Positions 50,682-61,500 of a stretch of DNA of 64,000 nt are shown piece by piece. Under the pieces are notes generated by a model. It was given only the letters and a program-made list of their open reading frames with translations. It made no database searches and was not told the origin of the DNA. Source of the DNA: Sipunculus nudus (Eukaryota > Annelida > Sipuncula > Golfingiida > Sipunculidae); the NCBI GenBank assembly GCA_026874595.1, contig CM049314.1, forward strand, positions 891,318 to 955,317, in the 5' to 3' direction. A program made the position numbers and the translations under genes. Each line of letters begins with the position of its first letter. Positions within the stretch are counted from its first letter, which is position 1.

Positions 50682-51700
50682 TATAGTTAAAGACACTATC
50701 TTTTATATTCAAGTATACATATCACATACTGCTCAACAGAAAATTAAATAACCAACTCTATGTTAAGAAAAGTTATAAAAGGAAAAAAAGTAGGGTTAAA
50801 TAATCCCAAAACACAAAAATATTAAAGGAATGTTTGATGCAATTTAGCGTGATTACAAACAGTCCCTATTCAACACAGCGTGGACCAAGTAATATACATG
50901 TAAATCTGTATATTTTTAATTATAGAACATACAATGTGCACATAGTTCTTCTGGCTTGTAACATTCAAATTCAACCTATTCATATTCATTAATTCAGTCG
51001 TGTGGATTTTGTGTCTACTACCAATTTATTACGTCTCGTTAGATAAGTCCATTTCAAATTATCTTGAGCAGTTGTTTATTTCACATGATAAACATTAGAT
51101 TTCCAAACGTACTCAACAAGATTTGTTCAGGCCAGAGTACTTAGACTGTAATACCGTATGGTTAGTACAAACTGGGCCTCATTGACTGTCTCTGGCACCA
51201 TTTATTACTCACCAAAGGTTATGACAATCAGACTGTCTATCTCTATAGTACTCAAACATCAGTAGCACTGCAGCAGCACTGTTTAGCCTCAGCTGATAAC
51301 AACTTGCCCAACATAATGTGTAAACTGGTCAAGCACAACTGCAATGTTTACTGGCCAAGCCTAGTTAATAAGGCCTAGGGTTTATCTAACTAGTTATCAT
51401 CTCAAGCCAGTGCCTGATGCCCATACCCGCTGGAACATGACAGCATCTAGCATGAATTAATCACACTACAACTTAAGCCTTTTCCTGTTTCAATATAATC
51501 AAACAAACGCTCCATCCCTATCCTATTTTAGTCAGGGATTGTAATAGTTAAAGTAATAGCTATTATTCTATTACTTGTGGTCCTATTACTATTACTTTTA
51601 CTATTTCAGCTTAAAATTTCTAGTATATTTCTATTTCTATGACCATTACTTTGAAAACCTGCACATGTCGATTACTATTACATATAACTATATCCCCTCC

Positions 51701-51703
<3 letters not shown>
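50682..51703 (+). other. Intron 6, last part; nothing recognised
   Basis: AT-rich intron sequence. No exon, repeat unit or RNA gene could be supported. Confidence 0.5.

Positions 51704-51752
<49 letters not shown>
51704..51752. repeat. (AT)n then (GTAT)n microsatellite
   Basis: About 19 AT dinucleotides followed by four GTAT steps, in intron 6. Confidence 0.95.
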
Positions 51753-51755
<3 letters not shown>

Positions 51756-51985
51756 GTAACCTTGTAAATTATTAGAATTTGGATTCCACATACAGATCAC
51801 CATATAGGAGGACCGACCTGCTGTAAACCTATCTTTATCTCTCAAGTGAAAAGGTATAGTTTTTCGTTTAAAGGGTCGGATTGACAGATAGTCATACAGA
51901 CAATATATTGGTGAAGTATATCATTCATTCATCCACCAGTTTCATAGCGTTGTAATAACAAATGTGTGTTGGTGTTTTCCCTCAG

Positions 51986-52187
51986 CATTGAACAGACGTT
52001 TATCACGGTGTACTGGGCGCTGTTCGGGATGGGAGAGAAGAACGCCGTGGAGCTGGGAGATAAGTATGATAAGGGCTTCACAGAGAGGTTTGGTTACGTC
52101 ATGTTCGGGCTGTACAACTGGGCTATGGTCCTCATGTTGTTAAACATGCTGATTGCCATGATGTCCATGAGCTTTGAGATCATCCAG
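51986..52187 (+). CDS. TRPC exon 7: pore helix, selectivity filter and S6
   Basis: 202 nt: one base completes Ser, then 67 codons to phase 0. Acceptor TTTTCCCTCAG, donor GTAAAT. It reads SIEQTFITVYWALFGMGEK, then GFTERFGYVMFGLYN and VLMLLNMLIAMMSMSFEIIQ. TRPC family: ETFxxLFWxIFGL, FxExxGxxxFGxYN, VLLNMLIAMxNxSFQxI. The FG of the filter and the NMLIAM gate helix are kept. The family LFW motif before the filter reads VYW, and the N of IAMxNxS reads M or S (IAMMSMS). Both are unusual for TRPC. Confidence 0.96.
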
Positions 52188-52647
52188 GTAAATTATGTTA
52201 AGCTGACAATTATGTTTAAATCTTACGAAACAGTGCATCTTATAAGTGCAATAAAAAAACCTTCTTAAAAATATAATAAGAACAAACATAAATAAGAAAT
52301 ATTTCTATATGCATTTTGCCGGATACCATGTCCAATAAATAATTTATGCGGACATCTCAAATAAACTTTATTTTATTTCGTGATTTTAATATGTTTGATG
52401 ACTACGATACTATAGTGTTGGCGTCACAAGCCTTTCTTGTTTAGATGCTTTACCTCAGCGGTTTACTTCATAATTTATATTAAATTACTTTTTTTTGATA
52501 CGCCTAAATTTATTTGCTTTCAATAAGTTGAAAATAACTGTTAAAGCCAGAAGTAAAACAATTAAAATTAAATACCAAAAAAGGGTGTTTTTTATATAAA
52601 AACAGATACAGGAAATTGAGTCAAAGAGTAAGAATAGCGAAAACTTG
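52188..52647 (+). other. Intron 7 before the 27-bp array
   Basis: AT-rich intron sequence with no recognised feature. It holds the donor-side part of the intron; the rest is array. Confidence 0.5.
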
Positions 52648-55600
52648 GAGAAGTTGTGTATTCTGACTGTGTTGGTGAAGATGTGCATTCTGACTGTGTT
52701 GGTGAAGTTGTGCATTCTGACTGTGTTGGTGAAGTTGTGCATTCTGACTGTGTTGGTGAAGTTGTGCATTCTGACTGTGTTGGTGAAGTTGTACATGCTG
52801 ACTGTGTTGGCGACGTTGTGCATTCTGACAGTGTTGGTAAAGTTGTGCAATCTGGCTATGTTGGCGACGATGTGCATTCTGACTGTGTTGGTGAAATTGT
52901 GCATTCTAACTTTGTTGGCGACGTTGTGCTTCCTGACTGTGTTGGCGACATTGTGCATTCTCACTGTGTTGGTGAAGTTGTCATTCTGACTGTGTTGGCG
53001 ACGTCATGCATTCTGACTGTTTTGGTGAATTTGTGCATTCTGACTGTGTTGACGAGGTTGTGCATTCTGATTGTGTTGGTGAATTTGTGCATTCTGACTG
53101 TGTTGGTGAATATGTGCAGTCTGACTGTGTTGGCAAAGTTGTGCATTCTAACTGTGTTGGTGAAGTTGTGCATTCTGACTGTGTTGGTAAAGCTGTGCAT
53201 TCTGACTGTGTTGGTATAGTTGTGCATTCTGACTGTCATGGCGACGTTGTGCATTCTGACTGTGTTGGCGACGTTGTGCTTTCTGACTGTGTTGATGATT
53301 TAGTGCATTCTGACTGTGTTGGCGACGTTGTGCAATCTGTCTGTTGGCGACGTTGTGCATCCTGACCGTTGGCGATGTTGTTAATTCTCACTGTGTTGGT
53401 GAAGTTGTGCATTCTGACTGTGTTGGTGAAGTTGTTCATTCTGACTGTTGGCGACGTTGTCCATTCTGACCGTGTTGGTGAATTAGTGCATTCTGACTGT
53501 GTTGGTGAAGTTGTGCATTCTGAATGTGATGGCGACGTTGGCATTCTGACTATGTTGGTGAAGATGTGCATTCTGGCTGTGTTTGCGACGATGTGCATTC
53601 TGACTTTGTTGGTGAAATTGTGCATTCTGACTTTGTTGGCGATGTTGTGCTTTCTGACTGTGTTAGTGACGTTGTGCATTCTCACTGTGTTGGTGTAGTT
53701 TTCATTCTGAATGTGTTTGCGACGTCAGGCATTATGACTGTGTTGGTGAAGTTGTGCATTCGGACTGTGTTGGCGATGTTGTGCATTCTGACTGTGTTGG
53801 TAAAGATGTGCATTCTGGCTCTGTTGGCGACGATGTGCATTCTGACTGTGTTGGTGAAATTATACATTCTGACTTTGTTGGCGACGTTGTGCATTCTGAC
53901 TGTGTTGGTGACGTTGTGCATTCTTACTGTGTTGGTGGGAGTTGGCCATTCTGGCTGTGTTTGTGAATTTGTGCATTGTGACTGTTTTTGGCGACATTGT
54001 GCATTCTGACTATGTTGGCGACGTTGTGCTTTCTGACTGTGTTGGCGACGTTGTGCATTCTGACTGTATTGGTGAAGTTGTGCATTCTGACTCTGATGGC
54101 GACGTTGGCATTCTGACTGTTGGCGACGTTGTGCATTCGATTGTGTGGGTGAATTTGTGCATTCTGACTGTGTTGGTGAAGTTGTGCATTCTGACTGTGA
54201 TGGCGACGTTGGCATTCTGACTATGTTGGTGAAATTGTGCATTCTGGCTGTGTTGGCGACGATGTGCATTCTGACTTTGTTGGTGAAATTGTGCATTCTG
54301 ACTTTGTTGGCGATGTTGTGCTTTCTGACTGTGTTGGTGACGTTGTGCATTCTCACTGTGTTGGTGTAGTTGTCATTCTGAATGTGTTTGCGACGTCAGG
54401 CATTATGACTGTGTTGGTGAAGTTGTGCATTCGGACTGTGTTGGCGATGTTGTGCATTCTGACTGTGTTGGTAAAGATGTGCTACTGGCTGTGTTGGCGA
54501 CGATTTGCATTCTGACTGTGTTGGTGAAATTATACATTCTGACTTTGTTGGCGACGTTGTGCATTCTGACTGTGTTGGTGACGTTGTGCATTCTTACTGT
54601 GTTGGTGGGAGTTGTGCATTCTGGCTGTGTTTGTGAATTTGTGCATTGTGACTGTTTTTGGCGACATTGTGCATTCTGACTGTGTTGGCGACGTTGTGCT
54701 TTCTGACTGTGTTGGCGACGTTGTGCATTCTGACTGTATTGGTGAAGTTGTGCATTCTGACTGTGATGGCGACGTTGGCATTCTGACTGTTGGCGACGTT
54801 GTGCATTCTGATTGTGTGGGTGAATTTGTGCATTCTGACTGTGTTGGTGAAGTTGTGCATTCTGACTGTGATGGCGACGTTGGCATTCTGACTATGTCGG
54901 CGACGTTGTGCGTTCTGACTATGTTGGTGAATATGTACATTCTGGCTGTGTTGGCGACGTTGTGCATTCTGACTGTGTTGATGAAGTTGTGCATTTTGGC
55001 TTTGTTGGCGACGATGTGCATTCTGACTGTGTTGGTGAAATTGTGCATTCTGACTTTGTTGGCGACGTTGTGCTTTCTGACTGTGTTGGTGACGTTGTGC
55101 ATTCTCACTGTGTTGGTGTAGTTGTCATTCTGACTGTGTTGGCGACGTCATGCATTCTGACTGTGTTGGCGACGTCATGCATTCTGACCGTGTTGGTGAA
55201 GTTGTGCATTCTGACCATGTTTGCGACGTTGTGCATTCTGACTGTGATGGCGACGTTGGCATTCTGACTGTTGGCGACGTTGTGCATTCTGACTTTGTTG
55301 GTAAAGATGTGCATTCTGGCTGTGTTGGCGACGATGTGCATTCTGACTGTGTTGGTGAAATTATACATTCTGACTTTGTTGGCGACGTTGTGCATTCTGA
55401 CTGTGTTGGTGACGTTGTGCATTCTTACTGTGTTGGTGGGAGTTGTGCATTCTGGCTGTGTTTGTGAATTTGTGCATTGTGACTGTTTTTGGCGACATTG
55501 TGCATTCTGACTGTGTTGGCGACGTTGTGCTTTCTGACTGTGTTGGCGACGTTGTGCATTCTGACTGTATTGGTGAAGTTGTGCATTCTGACTGTGATGG

Positions 55601-56560
55601 CGACGTTGGCATTCTGACTGTTGGCGACGTTGTGCATTCTGATTGTGTGGGTGAATTTGTGCATTCTGACTGTGTTGGTGAAGTTGTGCATTCTGACTGT
55701 GATGGCGACGTTGGCATTCTGACTATGTTGGCGACGTTGTGCGTTCTGACTATGTTGGTGAATATGTACATTCTGGCTGTGTTGGCGACGTTGTGCATTC
55801 TGACTGTGTTGATGAAGTTGTGCATTTTGGCTTTGTTGGCGACGATGTGCATTCTGACTGTGTTGGTGAAATTGTGCATTCTGACTTTGTTGGCGACGTT
55901 GTGCTTTCTGACTGTGTTGGTGACGTTGTGCATTCTCACTGTGTTGGTGTAGTTGTCATTCTGACTGTGTTGGCGACGTCATGCATTCTGACTGTGTTGG
56001 CGACGTCATGCATTCTGACCGTGTTGGTGAAGTTGTGCATTCTGACCATGTTTGCGACGTTTTGCATTCTGACTGTGATGGCGACGTTGGCATTCTGACT
56101 GTTGGCGACGTTGTGCATTCTGATTGTGTTGGTGATTATGTACATTCTGGCTGTGTTGGCGACGTTGTGCATTGTGACTATGTTGGTGACGTTATGCATT
56201 GTGACTGTGTTTGTGAAGTTGTGCATTCTGACTGTGTTGGTGAAGTTGTGCATTCTGACTGTGATGGCGACTTTGTGCATTCTGACTGTTTTGGTGAATT
56301 AGTGCATTCTGACTGTGTTGGCGATGTTTTGCATTCTGACTGTGTTGGTGACGTTGTGCTTTCTGACTGTGTTGGCAACGTTGTGCATTCTGACTGTGTT
56401 GGCGACGTTGTGCATTCTGACTTTGTTGGCGATGTTTTGCATTCTGACTGTGTTGGTGACGTTGTGCTTTCTGACTGTGTTGGCAACGTTGTGCATTCTG
56501 ACTGTGTTGGCGACGTTGTGCATTCTGACTTTGTTGGCGACGTTGTGCATTCTGACTGTG
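52648..56560. repeat. 27-bp minisatellite, about 145 copies, ending 12 bp before exon 8
   Basis: Unit GTTGTGCATTCTGACTGTGT then TGGTGAA, with common variants GGCGACG for GGTGAAG and TTTG for TGTG. An 831-bp segment near 54.53-55.12 kb is repeated almost exactly at 55.36-55.95 kb. Another of about 671 bp links 53.57 and 54.24 kb. The last partial unit (GCATTCTGACTGTG) runs into TACTCCTCTCAG, the acceptor of exon 8. Open frames on both strands (plus: 9-residue period CILTVLVKL or VHSDCVGEV; minus: MHNFTNTVR) arise because 27 is divisible by three. Confidence 0.97.
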
Positions 56561-56572
56561 TACTCCTCTCAG

Positions 56573-56797
56573 TCTGACTCTGACACGGAGTGGAAGTTTT
56601 CACGGTCTCAGCTTTACATGGAGTACATCCGTGAAGGATCGACACTGCCACCTCCATTCAACATCATCCCAAGTCCAAAGTCCGTCATGTACTTGTTCCG
56701 GCTATGCTGCAAGAGCTTGAAGAACAGGAGAGGTGGAACGAGACGCGCATACGAGTTGGAACAAGTGGACGAACCGGGAGAGGGCGGGCTAGATAAC
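56573..56797 (+). CDS. TRPC exon 8: TRP box and post-TRP segment
   Basis: 225 nt, 75 codons, phase 0 at both ends; acceptor TACTCCTCTCAG, donor GTAAGA. It reads [19 protein letters not shown] then [25 protein letters not shown] is the TRP box (EWKFAR in most family members), and [13 protein letters not shown] is the diagnostic TRPC post-TRP segment. A basic stretch follows ([12 protein letters not shown]), then an acidic end. In the family this region couples S6 to the cytosolic domains and leads to the calmodulin/IP3-receptor binding part. The frame is also open through the array upstream to 56303, so an earlier acceptor could in principle add up to 90 in-frame repeat codons. Confidence 0.96.
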
Positions 56798-57689
56798 GTA
56801 AGATGTAAAATACAGTCCTTTCTTCGAACATGCGCACTGTTCGTCTGGCTTGTCCTGTCCAAATAGTCAGGACCTTAAGTGTTGTCAAATGAAATCAAAT
56901 GCAATCTGCAGTAACATCAAAGTGTGTTTTTTTTCTTCTGGCAACCTTATCGATTAACCCCTATGTATTTTTAACGATTCCAACAATCCTTTAATGATTC
57001 TCAATTGTGAATTTTCTTATATGTCATCGTTGAACAGCATTGCCCCATCTAAATGGCTTACCTGAGTACTTTCTTAGAAAATGATCACTTCATCAACATT
57101 CTGAACTAGATATTATTCATAATTGCCCTAATATGAAAAAAATATCAAATGTATTTATTCTACAAGAATTATCCGATGATTTTATACTTAATCTGGTTTA
57201 AAGTTATAAAAGCCGAATAAAAAAAAATGTTATACTACATCAATCGATTATTATCTTACATGACAAGTGATAAATTTGGAAAACATGATAATAGTGTTTT
57301 TGTGTTGTATTGGTGTTTTATATGTTCTGTTGTACCCAAATGTTTGTATTTTATAGTTTGTAGTTTATAAGTATGTATGATAGCCCGAAATCTGTGTACG
57401 TTTCGTTGCAGATCCCGAGGAAATGTTTACTAGTCGCACATTTCTACATGAGAAAACCTTATATACTCAATTGTACTCAATTGTTTGCCTGATTCCCATC
57501 CCTGCTTAACAATTAATGTATTTATAGATGGTTGAATTTAAAGACGGTTTTGCCTAATTTGTAATTTATGACTCCAATTATATACTTCTAAACTTATCAT
57601 AATACGTGGCCCTGGAAACAATGGTTTAGACACCCCCAACAGCCTAGTCTGGAAGCCTTTTATGTCACTGTCATCGGATTTTGTGAGAA
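56798..57689 (+). other. Intron 8, first part; nothing recognised
   Basis: AT-rich intron sequence with no supported feature. Confidence 0.5.
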
Positions 57690-57897
57690 TATTAAAGTGT
57701 TGTTTCTGATGCGCAGAAGCGGATCCAGAAAAGGGGTCCAGGGGATCCGACCCCCCCCCCCCCGCCCCCCCCCCCCTCTTTTTAGCCACCACAACAAATT
57801 TTTGCTTTTTTTGTACCTTGTGACCTTTTTAGGTTTTGTCATTATTCCTTCTAGGTTGGACCCCCCTTTTACTAAATCCTGAAGGCGCCCCTGATAT
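57690..57897. repeat. Dispersed repeat, GCGGATCCAG type with poly-C
   Basis: It starts GCAGAAGCGGATCCAGAAAAG, runs through GGGGTCCAGGGGATCCGACC and a C-rich tract (about 57751-57776), and ends GGCGCCCCTGATATG. Such GCGGATCCAGGG-to-GCGCCCCTG blocks are frequent in invertebrate genomes. The proline-rich plus-strand and glycine-rich minus-strand frames here are not genes. Confidence 0.55.
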
Positions 57898-58423
57898 GTA
57901 TACTGAAAAACATGTCTTGACGGTGTAAAGTGGTAGGTGGTAGGCAGGTTTTGTGTTCGAAGCTTTGGGGAAAACATATTACACCTACGTTATTGAGAAT
58001 TTTACAATTTAGGCAAGACGGTGAAGCCAAGCTGAAGCTCTCTCTATTAATACTGTGGTAAATACTATGTAACCCTAACCCTAACCCCTTAGTTCAAGCA
58101 GCCTATTCAATGACAGATATATCTAAGCCAATGCTTCCTTTTCAAGAAAATCACATACGGTAACAGTTACATATTCCATATAGCATTATATAAATATTAA
58201 GTGACACTTAATTCTATATGTATTTATTAACCATAAATTCACATGATTGCCTCAAATAGGCAGTGACCTTTTACAAGCGCAGACGCTTAAATTATGTAGT
58301 CTCTTTAAGTAAATGCTGTTTATTCATAAAAAGTGCTAGTCGGCCCGAGCTTCCTTCATCTTAGTTCAAAAAACATAATTATCGAGAATGAATCGAGAAA
58401 TAGTTTTGAATTTATATTTACAG
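57898..58423 (+). other. Intron 8, last part; short telomere-like tract
   Basis: AT-rich intron with AACCCTAACCCTAACCCC at about 58071-58088, an isolated telomere-like trace. It ends in the exon 9 acceptor TTTATATTTACAG. Confidence 0.5.
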
Positions 58424-58558
58424 CGTGGAATACAGCTTGAATCGCAAACAGTGGGCGCTGGTGTTCCGACGCAGACTACAACCGTTGACGCGAGTGGAGG
58501 CAAGACAACTAACTTCAAACCATACAAACAGTATACACAAAGTAAACCCAAATACCAG
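58424..58558 (+). CDS. TRPC exon 9: C-terminal tail, source of the 56-bp array
   Basis: 135 nt, 45 codons, phase 0 at both ends; acceptor TTTATATTTACAG, donor GTGAGA. It begins RGIQLESQTVGAGVPTQTTT and ends FKPYKQYTQSKPKYQ. In TRPC proteins a YQ just before VMRxLVxRYV is a conserved site in the tail, so the next exon is expected to start with that motif; it is not in the window. The last 45 nt (15 codons) plus the first 11 nt of the intron are the unit repeated about 98 times in the array that follows. An alternative acceptor (AATACAG) sits 9 nt further in. Weaker conservation than the channel core, but phase and splice sites are clean. Confidence 0.85.
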
Positions 58559-61500
58559 GTGAGACGATCTTCAAACCATACAAACACGGGGTGACATAAA
58601 TGCGGACCGAACTGTCTCGCTAGTAAAGCTAGAACCCACATGGGTTCGACTCCAGGATCTGCCCAATATTTTCCCCTGAGCAATTTGTCTTCGAAATAAA
58701 ATGGGGCTCGTCCAACGTGAAGGTAAACTTTGTTGCCCAGGGAATAAGCTCACCAAAGTGTGACTCCTGGGATAATTAGTCTAGTTCTGATAACAGAACG
58801 CTCTTTAGAGCAGGTGTGTAACGGGGTGACATGAAAGCGGACCGAACCGTCTCGCTAGTGAAGCTTGCTTTTCTAGCGAAGCAGTTGGAACGCCAGACAT
58901 ATCCGCGACCCACATGGATTCGAATCCCGGATCGGCCCAGTATTTTCCCCTGAGCAATTTGTATTCGTAACAATACACAAAGTAAACCCAAATACCAGCC
59001 GAGACGACCTTCAAACCATACAAACAGTATACACAGAGTAAACTAATATAACAGGTGAGACGGATCTTCAAACCATAAAAACAATATACACAGAGTAAAC
59101 CCAAATACCAGGTGAGACGATCTTCAAACCATACAAACAGTATACACAGAGTAAACCCAAATACCAGGTGAAACGATCTTCAAACCATACAAACAGTATA
59201 CACAGATTAAACCCAAATACCAAGTGAGACGACCTTCAAACCATACAAACAATACACACAGAGAAACCCAAATACCAGGGGAGACGATCTTCAAACCATA
59301 CAAAAAGTATACACAGAGTAAACCCAAATACCAGGTGAGACGACCTTCAAAACCATACAAACAGTATACACAGAGAAACCCAATTAACAGATGAGACGAC
59401 CTTCAAACCATACAAACAATATACACAGAGAAACTCAAATACCAGGTGAGACGACCTTCAAACCATACAAACAGTATACACAGAGTAAACCCAAATACCA
59501 GGTGTGACGACCTTCAGACCATACAAATAGTATACACAGAGTAAACCCAAATACCAGGTGAGACGATCTTCAAACCATACAAACAGTATACACAAAGTAA
59601 ACCCAAATACCAGGTGAAACGATCTTCAAACCATACAAAGAGTATACACAGATTAAACCCAAATACCAAGTGAGACGACCTTCAAACCATACAAACAATA
59701 TACACAGAGAAACCCAAATACCAGGGGAGACGATCTTCAAACCATACAAAAAGTATACACAGAGTAAACCCAAATACCAGGTGAGACGACCTTCAAAACC
59801 ATACAAACAGTATACACAGAGAAACCCTATTAACAGATGAGACGACCTTCAAACCATACAAACAATATACACAGAGAAACACAAATACCAGGTGAGACGA
59901 CCTTCAAACCATACAAACAGTATACAGAGAATAAACCCAAATACCAGGTGTGACGACCTTCAAACCATACAAATAGTATACATAGAGTAAACCCAAATAC
60001 CAAGTGAGACGATCTTCAAACCATACAAACAGTATACACAGATTAAACCAAAATACCAGGTGACACTATCTTCAAACCATACAAACAGTATACACAGAGT
60101 AAACCCAAATACCAAGTGAGACGACCTTCAAACCATACAAACAGTATACACAGAGAAAACCAAAATACCAGGCGAGACGACCTTCAAACCATACCAACAT
60201 TATACACAGATTAAACCCAAATACCAGGTGACAGTACCTTTAAACCATAGAAACAGTATACACAGATTAAACCCAAATACCAGGATAAACGATTTTCAAA
60301 CCATACAAACGGTATACACAGAGTAAACCCAAATATTAAGTGAGACGACCTTCGAACCATACATACAGTATACACAGAGTAAACCCAAATACCAAGTGAA
60401 ACGACTTTCAAACCATAGAAACAATATACACAGAGAAACCCAAATACCAGGTGAGACGATCTTCAAACCATACAAAAAGTATACACAGAGTAAATCCAAA
60501 TACCAGGTGAGACGACCTTCAAAACCATACAAACAGTATACACAGAGAAACCCAATTAACAGATGAGACGACCTTCAAACCATACAAACAATATACACAG
60601 AGAAACTCAAATACCAGGTGAGACGACCTTCAAACCATACAAACAGTATACACAGAGTAAACCCAAATACCAGGTGTGACGACCTTCAAACCATACAAAT
60701 AGTATACACAGAGTAAACCCAAATACCAGGTGAGACGATCTTCAAACCATACAAACAGTATACACAAAGTAAACCCAAATACCAGGTGAGACGACCTTCA
60801 AACCATACAAACAGTATACACAGAGTAAACCCAAATACCAAGTGAGACGACCTTCAAACCATTCAAACAGTATACACAGAGAAAACCAGAATACTAGGAG
60901 AGACGACCTTCAAACCATACAAACAGTATACACAGATTAAACCAAAATACCAGGTGACACTATCTTCAAACCATACAAACAATATACACAGAGAAACTCA
61001 AATACCAGGTGAGACGACCTTCAAACCATACAAACAGTATACAGAGAATAAACCCAAATACCAGGTGTGACGACCTTCAGACCATACAAATAGTATACAC
61101 AGAGTAAACCCAAATACCAGGTGAGACGATCTTCAAACCATACAAACAGTATACACAAAGTAAACCCAAATACCGGGTGAAACGATCTTCAAACCATACA
61201 AAGAGTATACACAGTAAACCCAAATACCAAGTGAGACGATCTCCAAACCATACAAACAGTATACACAGAGTAAACCCAAATACCAGGTGAACGATCTTCA
61301 AACCATACAAAAAGTATACACAGAGTAAACCCAAATACCAGGTGAGACGACCTTCAAAACCATACAAACAGTATACACAGAGAAACCCTATTAACAGATG
61401 AGACGACCTTCAAACCATACAAACAATATTCACAGAGAAACTCAAATACCAGGTGAGACGACCTTCAAACCATACAAACAGTATACAGAGAGTAAACCCA

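Larger units (their letters stand above)
4368..58558 (+). other. Partial TRPC-type cation channel gene (span of nine exons)
   Basis: Nine exons on the plus strand join with compatible phases: 165, 268, 140, 100, 152, 155, 202, 225 and 135 nt, in total 1542 nt or 514 codons. Together they follow the canonical TRPC order from the segment before S1 through S1-S6, pore, TRP box and proline-rich post-TRP segment. The protein is expected to form a tetrameric, non-selective, calcium-permeable channel in the plasma membrane, gated downstream of phospholipase C. The post-TRP sequence resembles vertebrate TRPC4/5 (EGGTLPTPFNVIPSPKS against [17 protein letters not shown]), but orthology to TRPC4/5 or to insect TRPgamma is not proved. 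The N-terminal ankyrin and coiled-coil exons and the final C-terminal exons are missing. The introns between the visible exons measure 14.9, 3.3, 1.5, 0.5, 20.0, 6.5, 4.4 and 1.6 kb, mostly satellite. Confidence 0.92.

Noticed and set aside
52485-56550. Repetitive frames of 70-224 codons, such as the CILTVLVKL or MHNFTNTVR types
   Set aside because: They are shadows of the 27-bp satellite on both strands, within intron 7.
58824-58972. Functional tRNA gene
   Set aside because: There is a B-box-like GATTCGAATCC, but no acceptor stem or anticodon arm could be folded, and the block occurs twice with internal changes; a SINE fits better.
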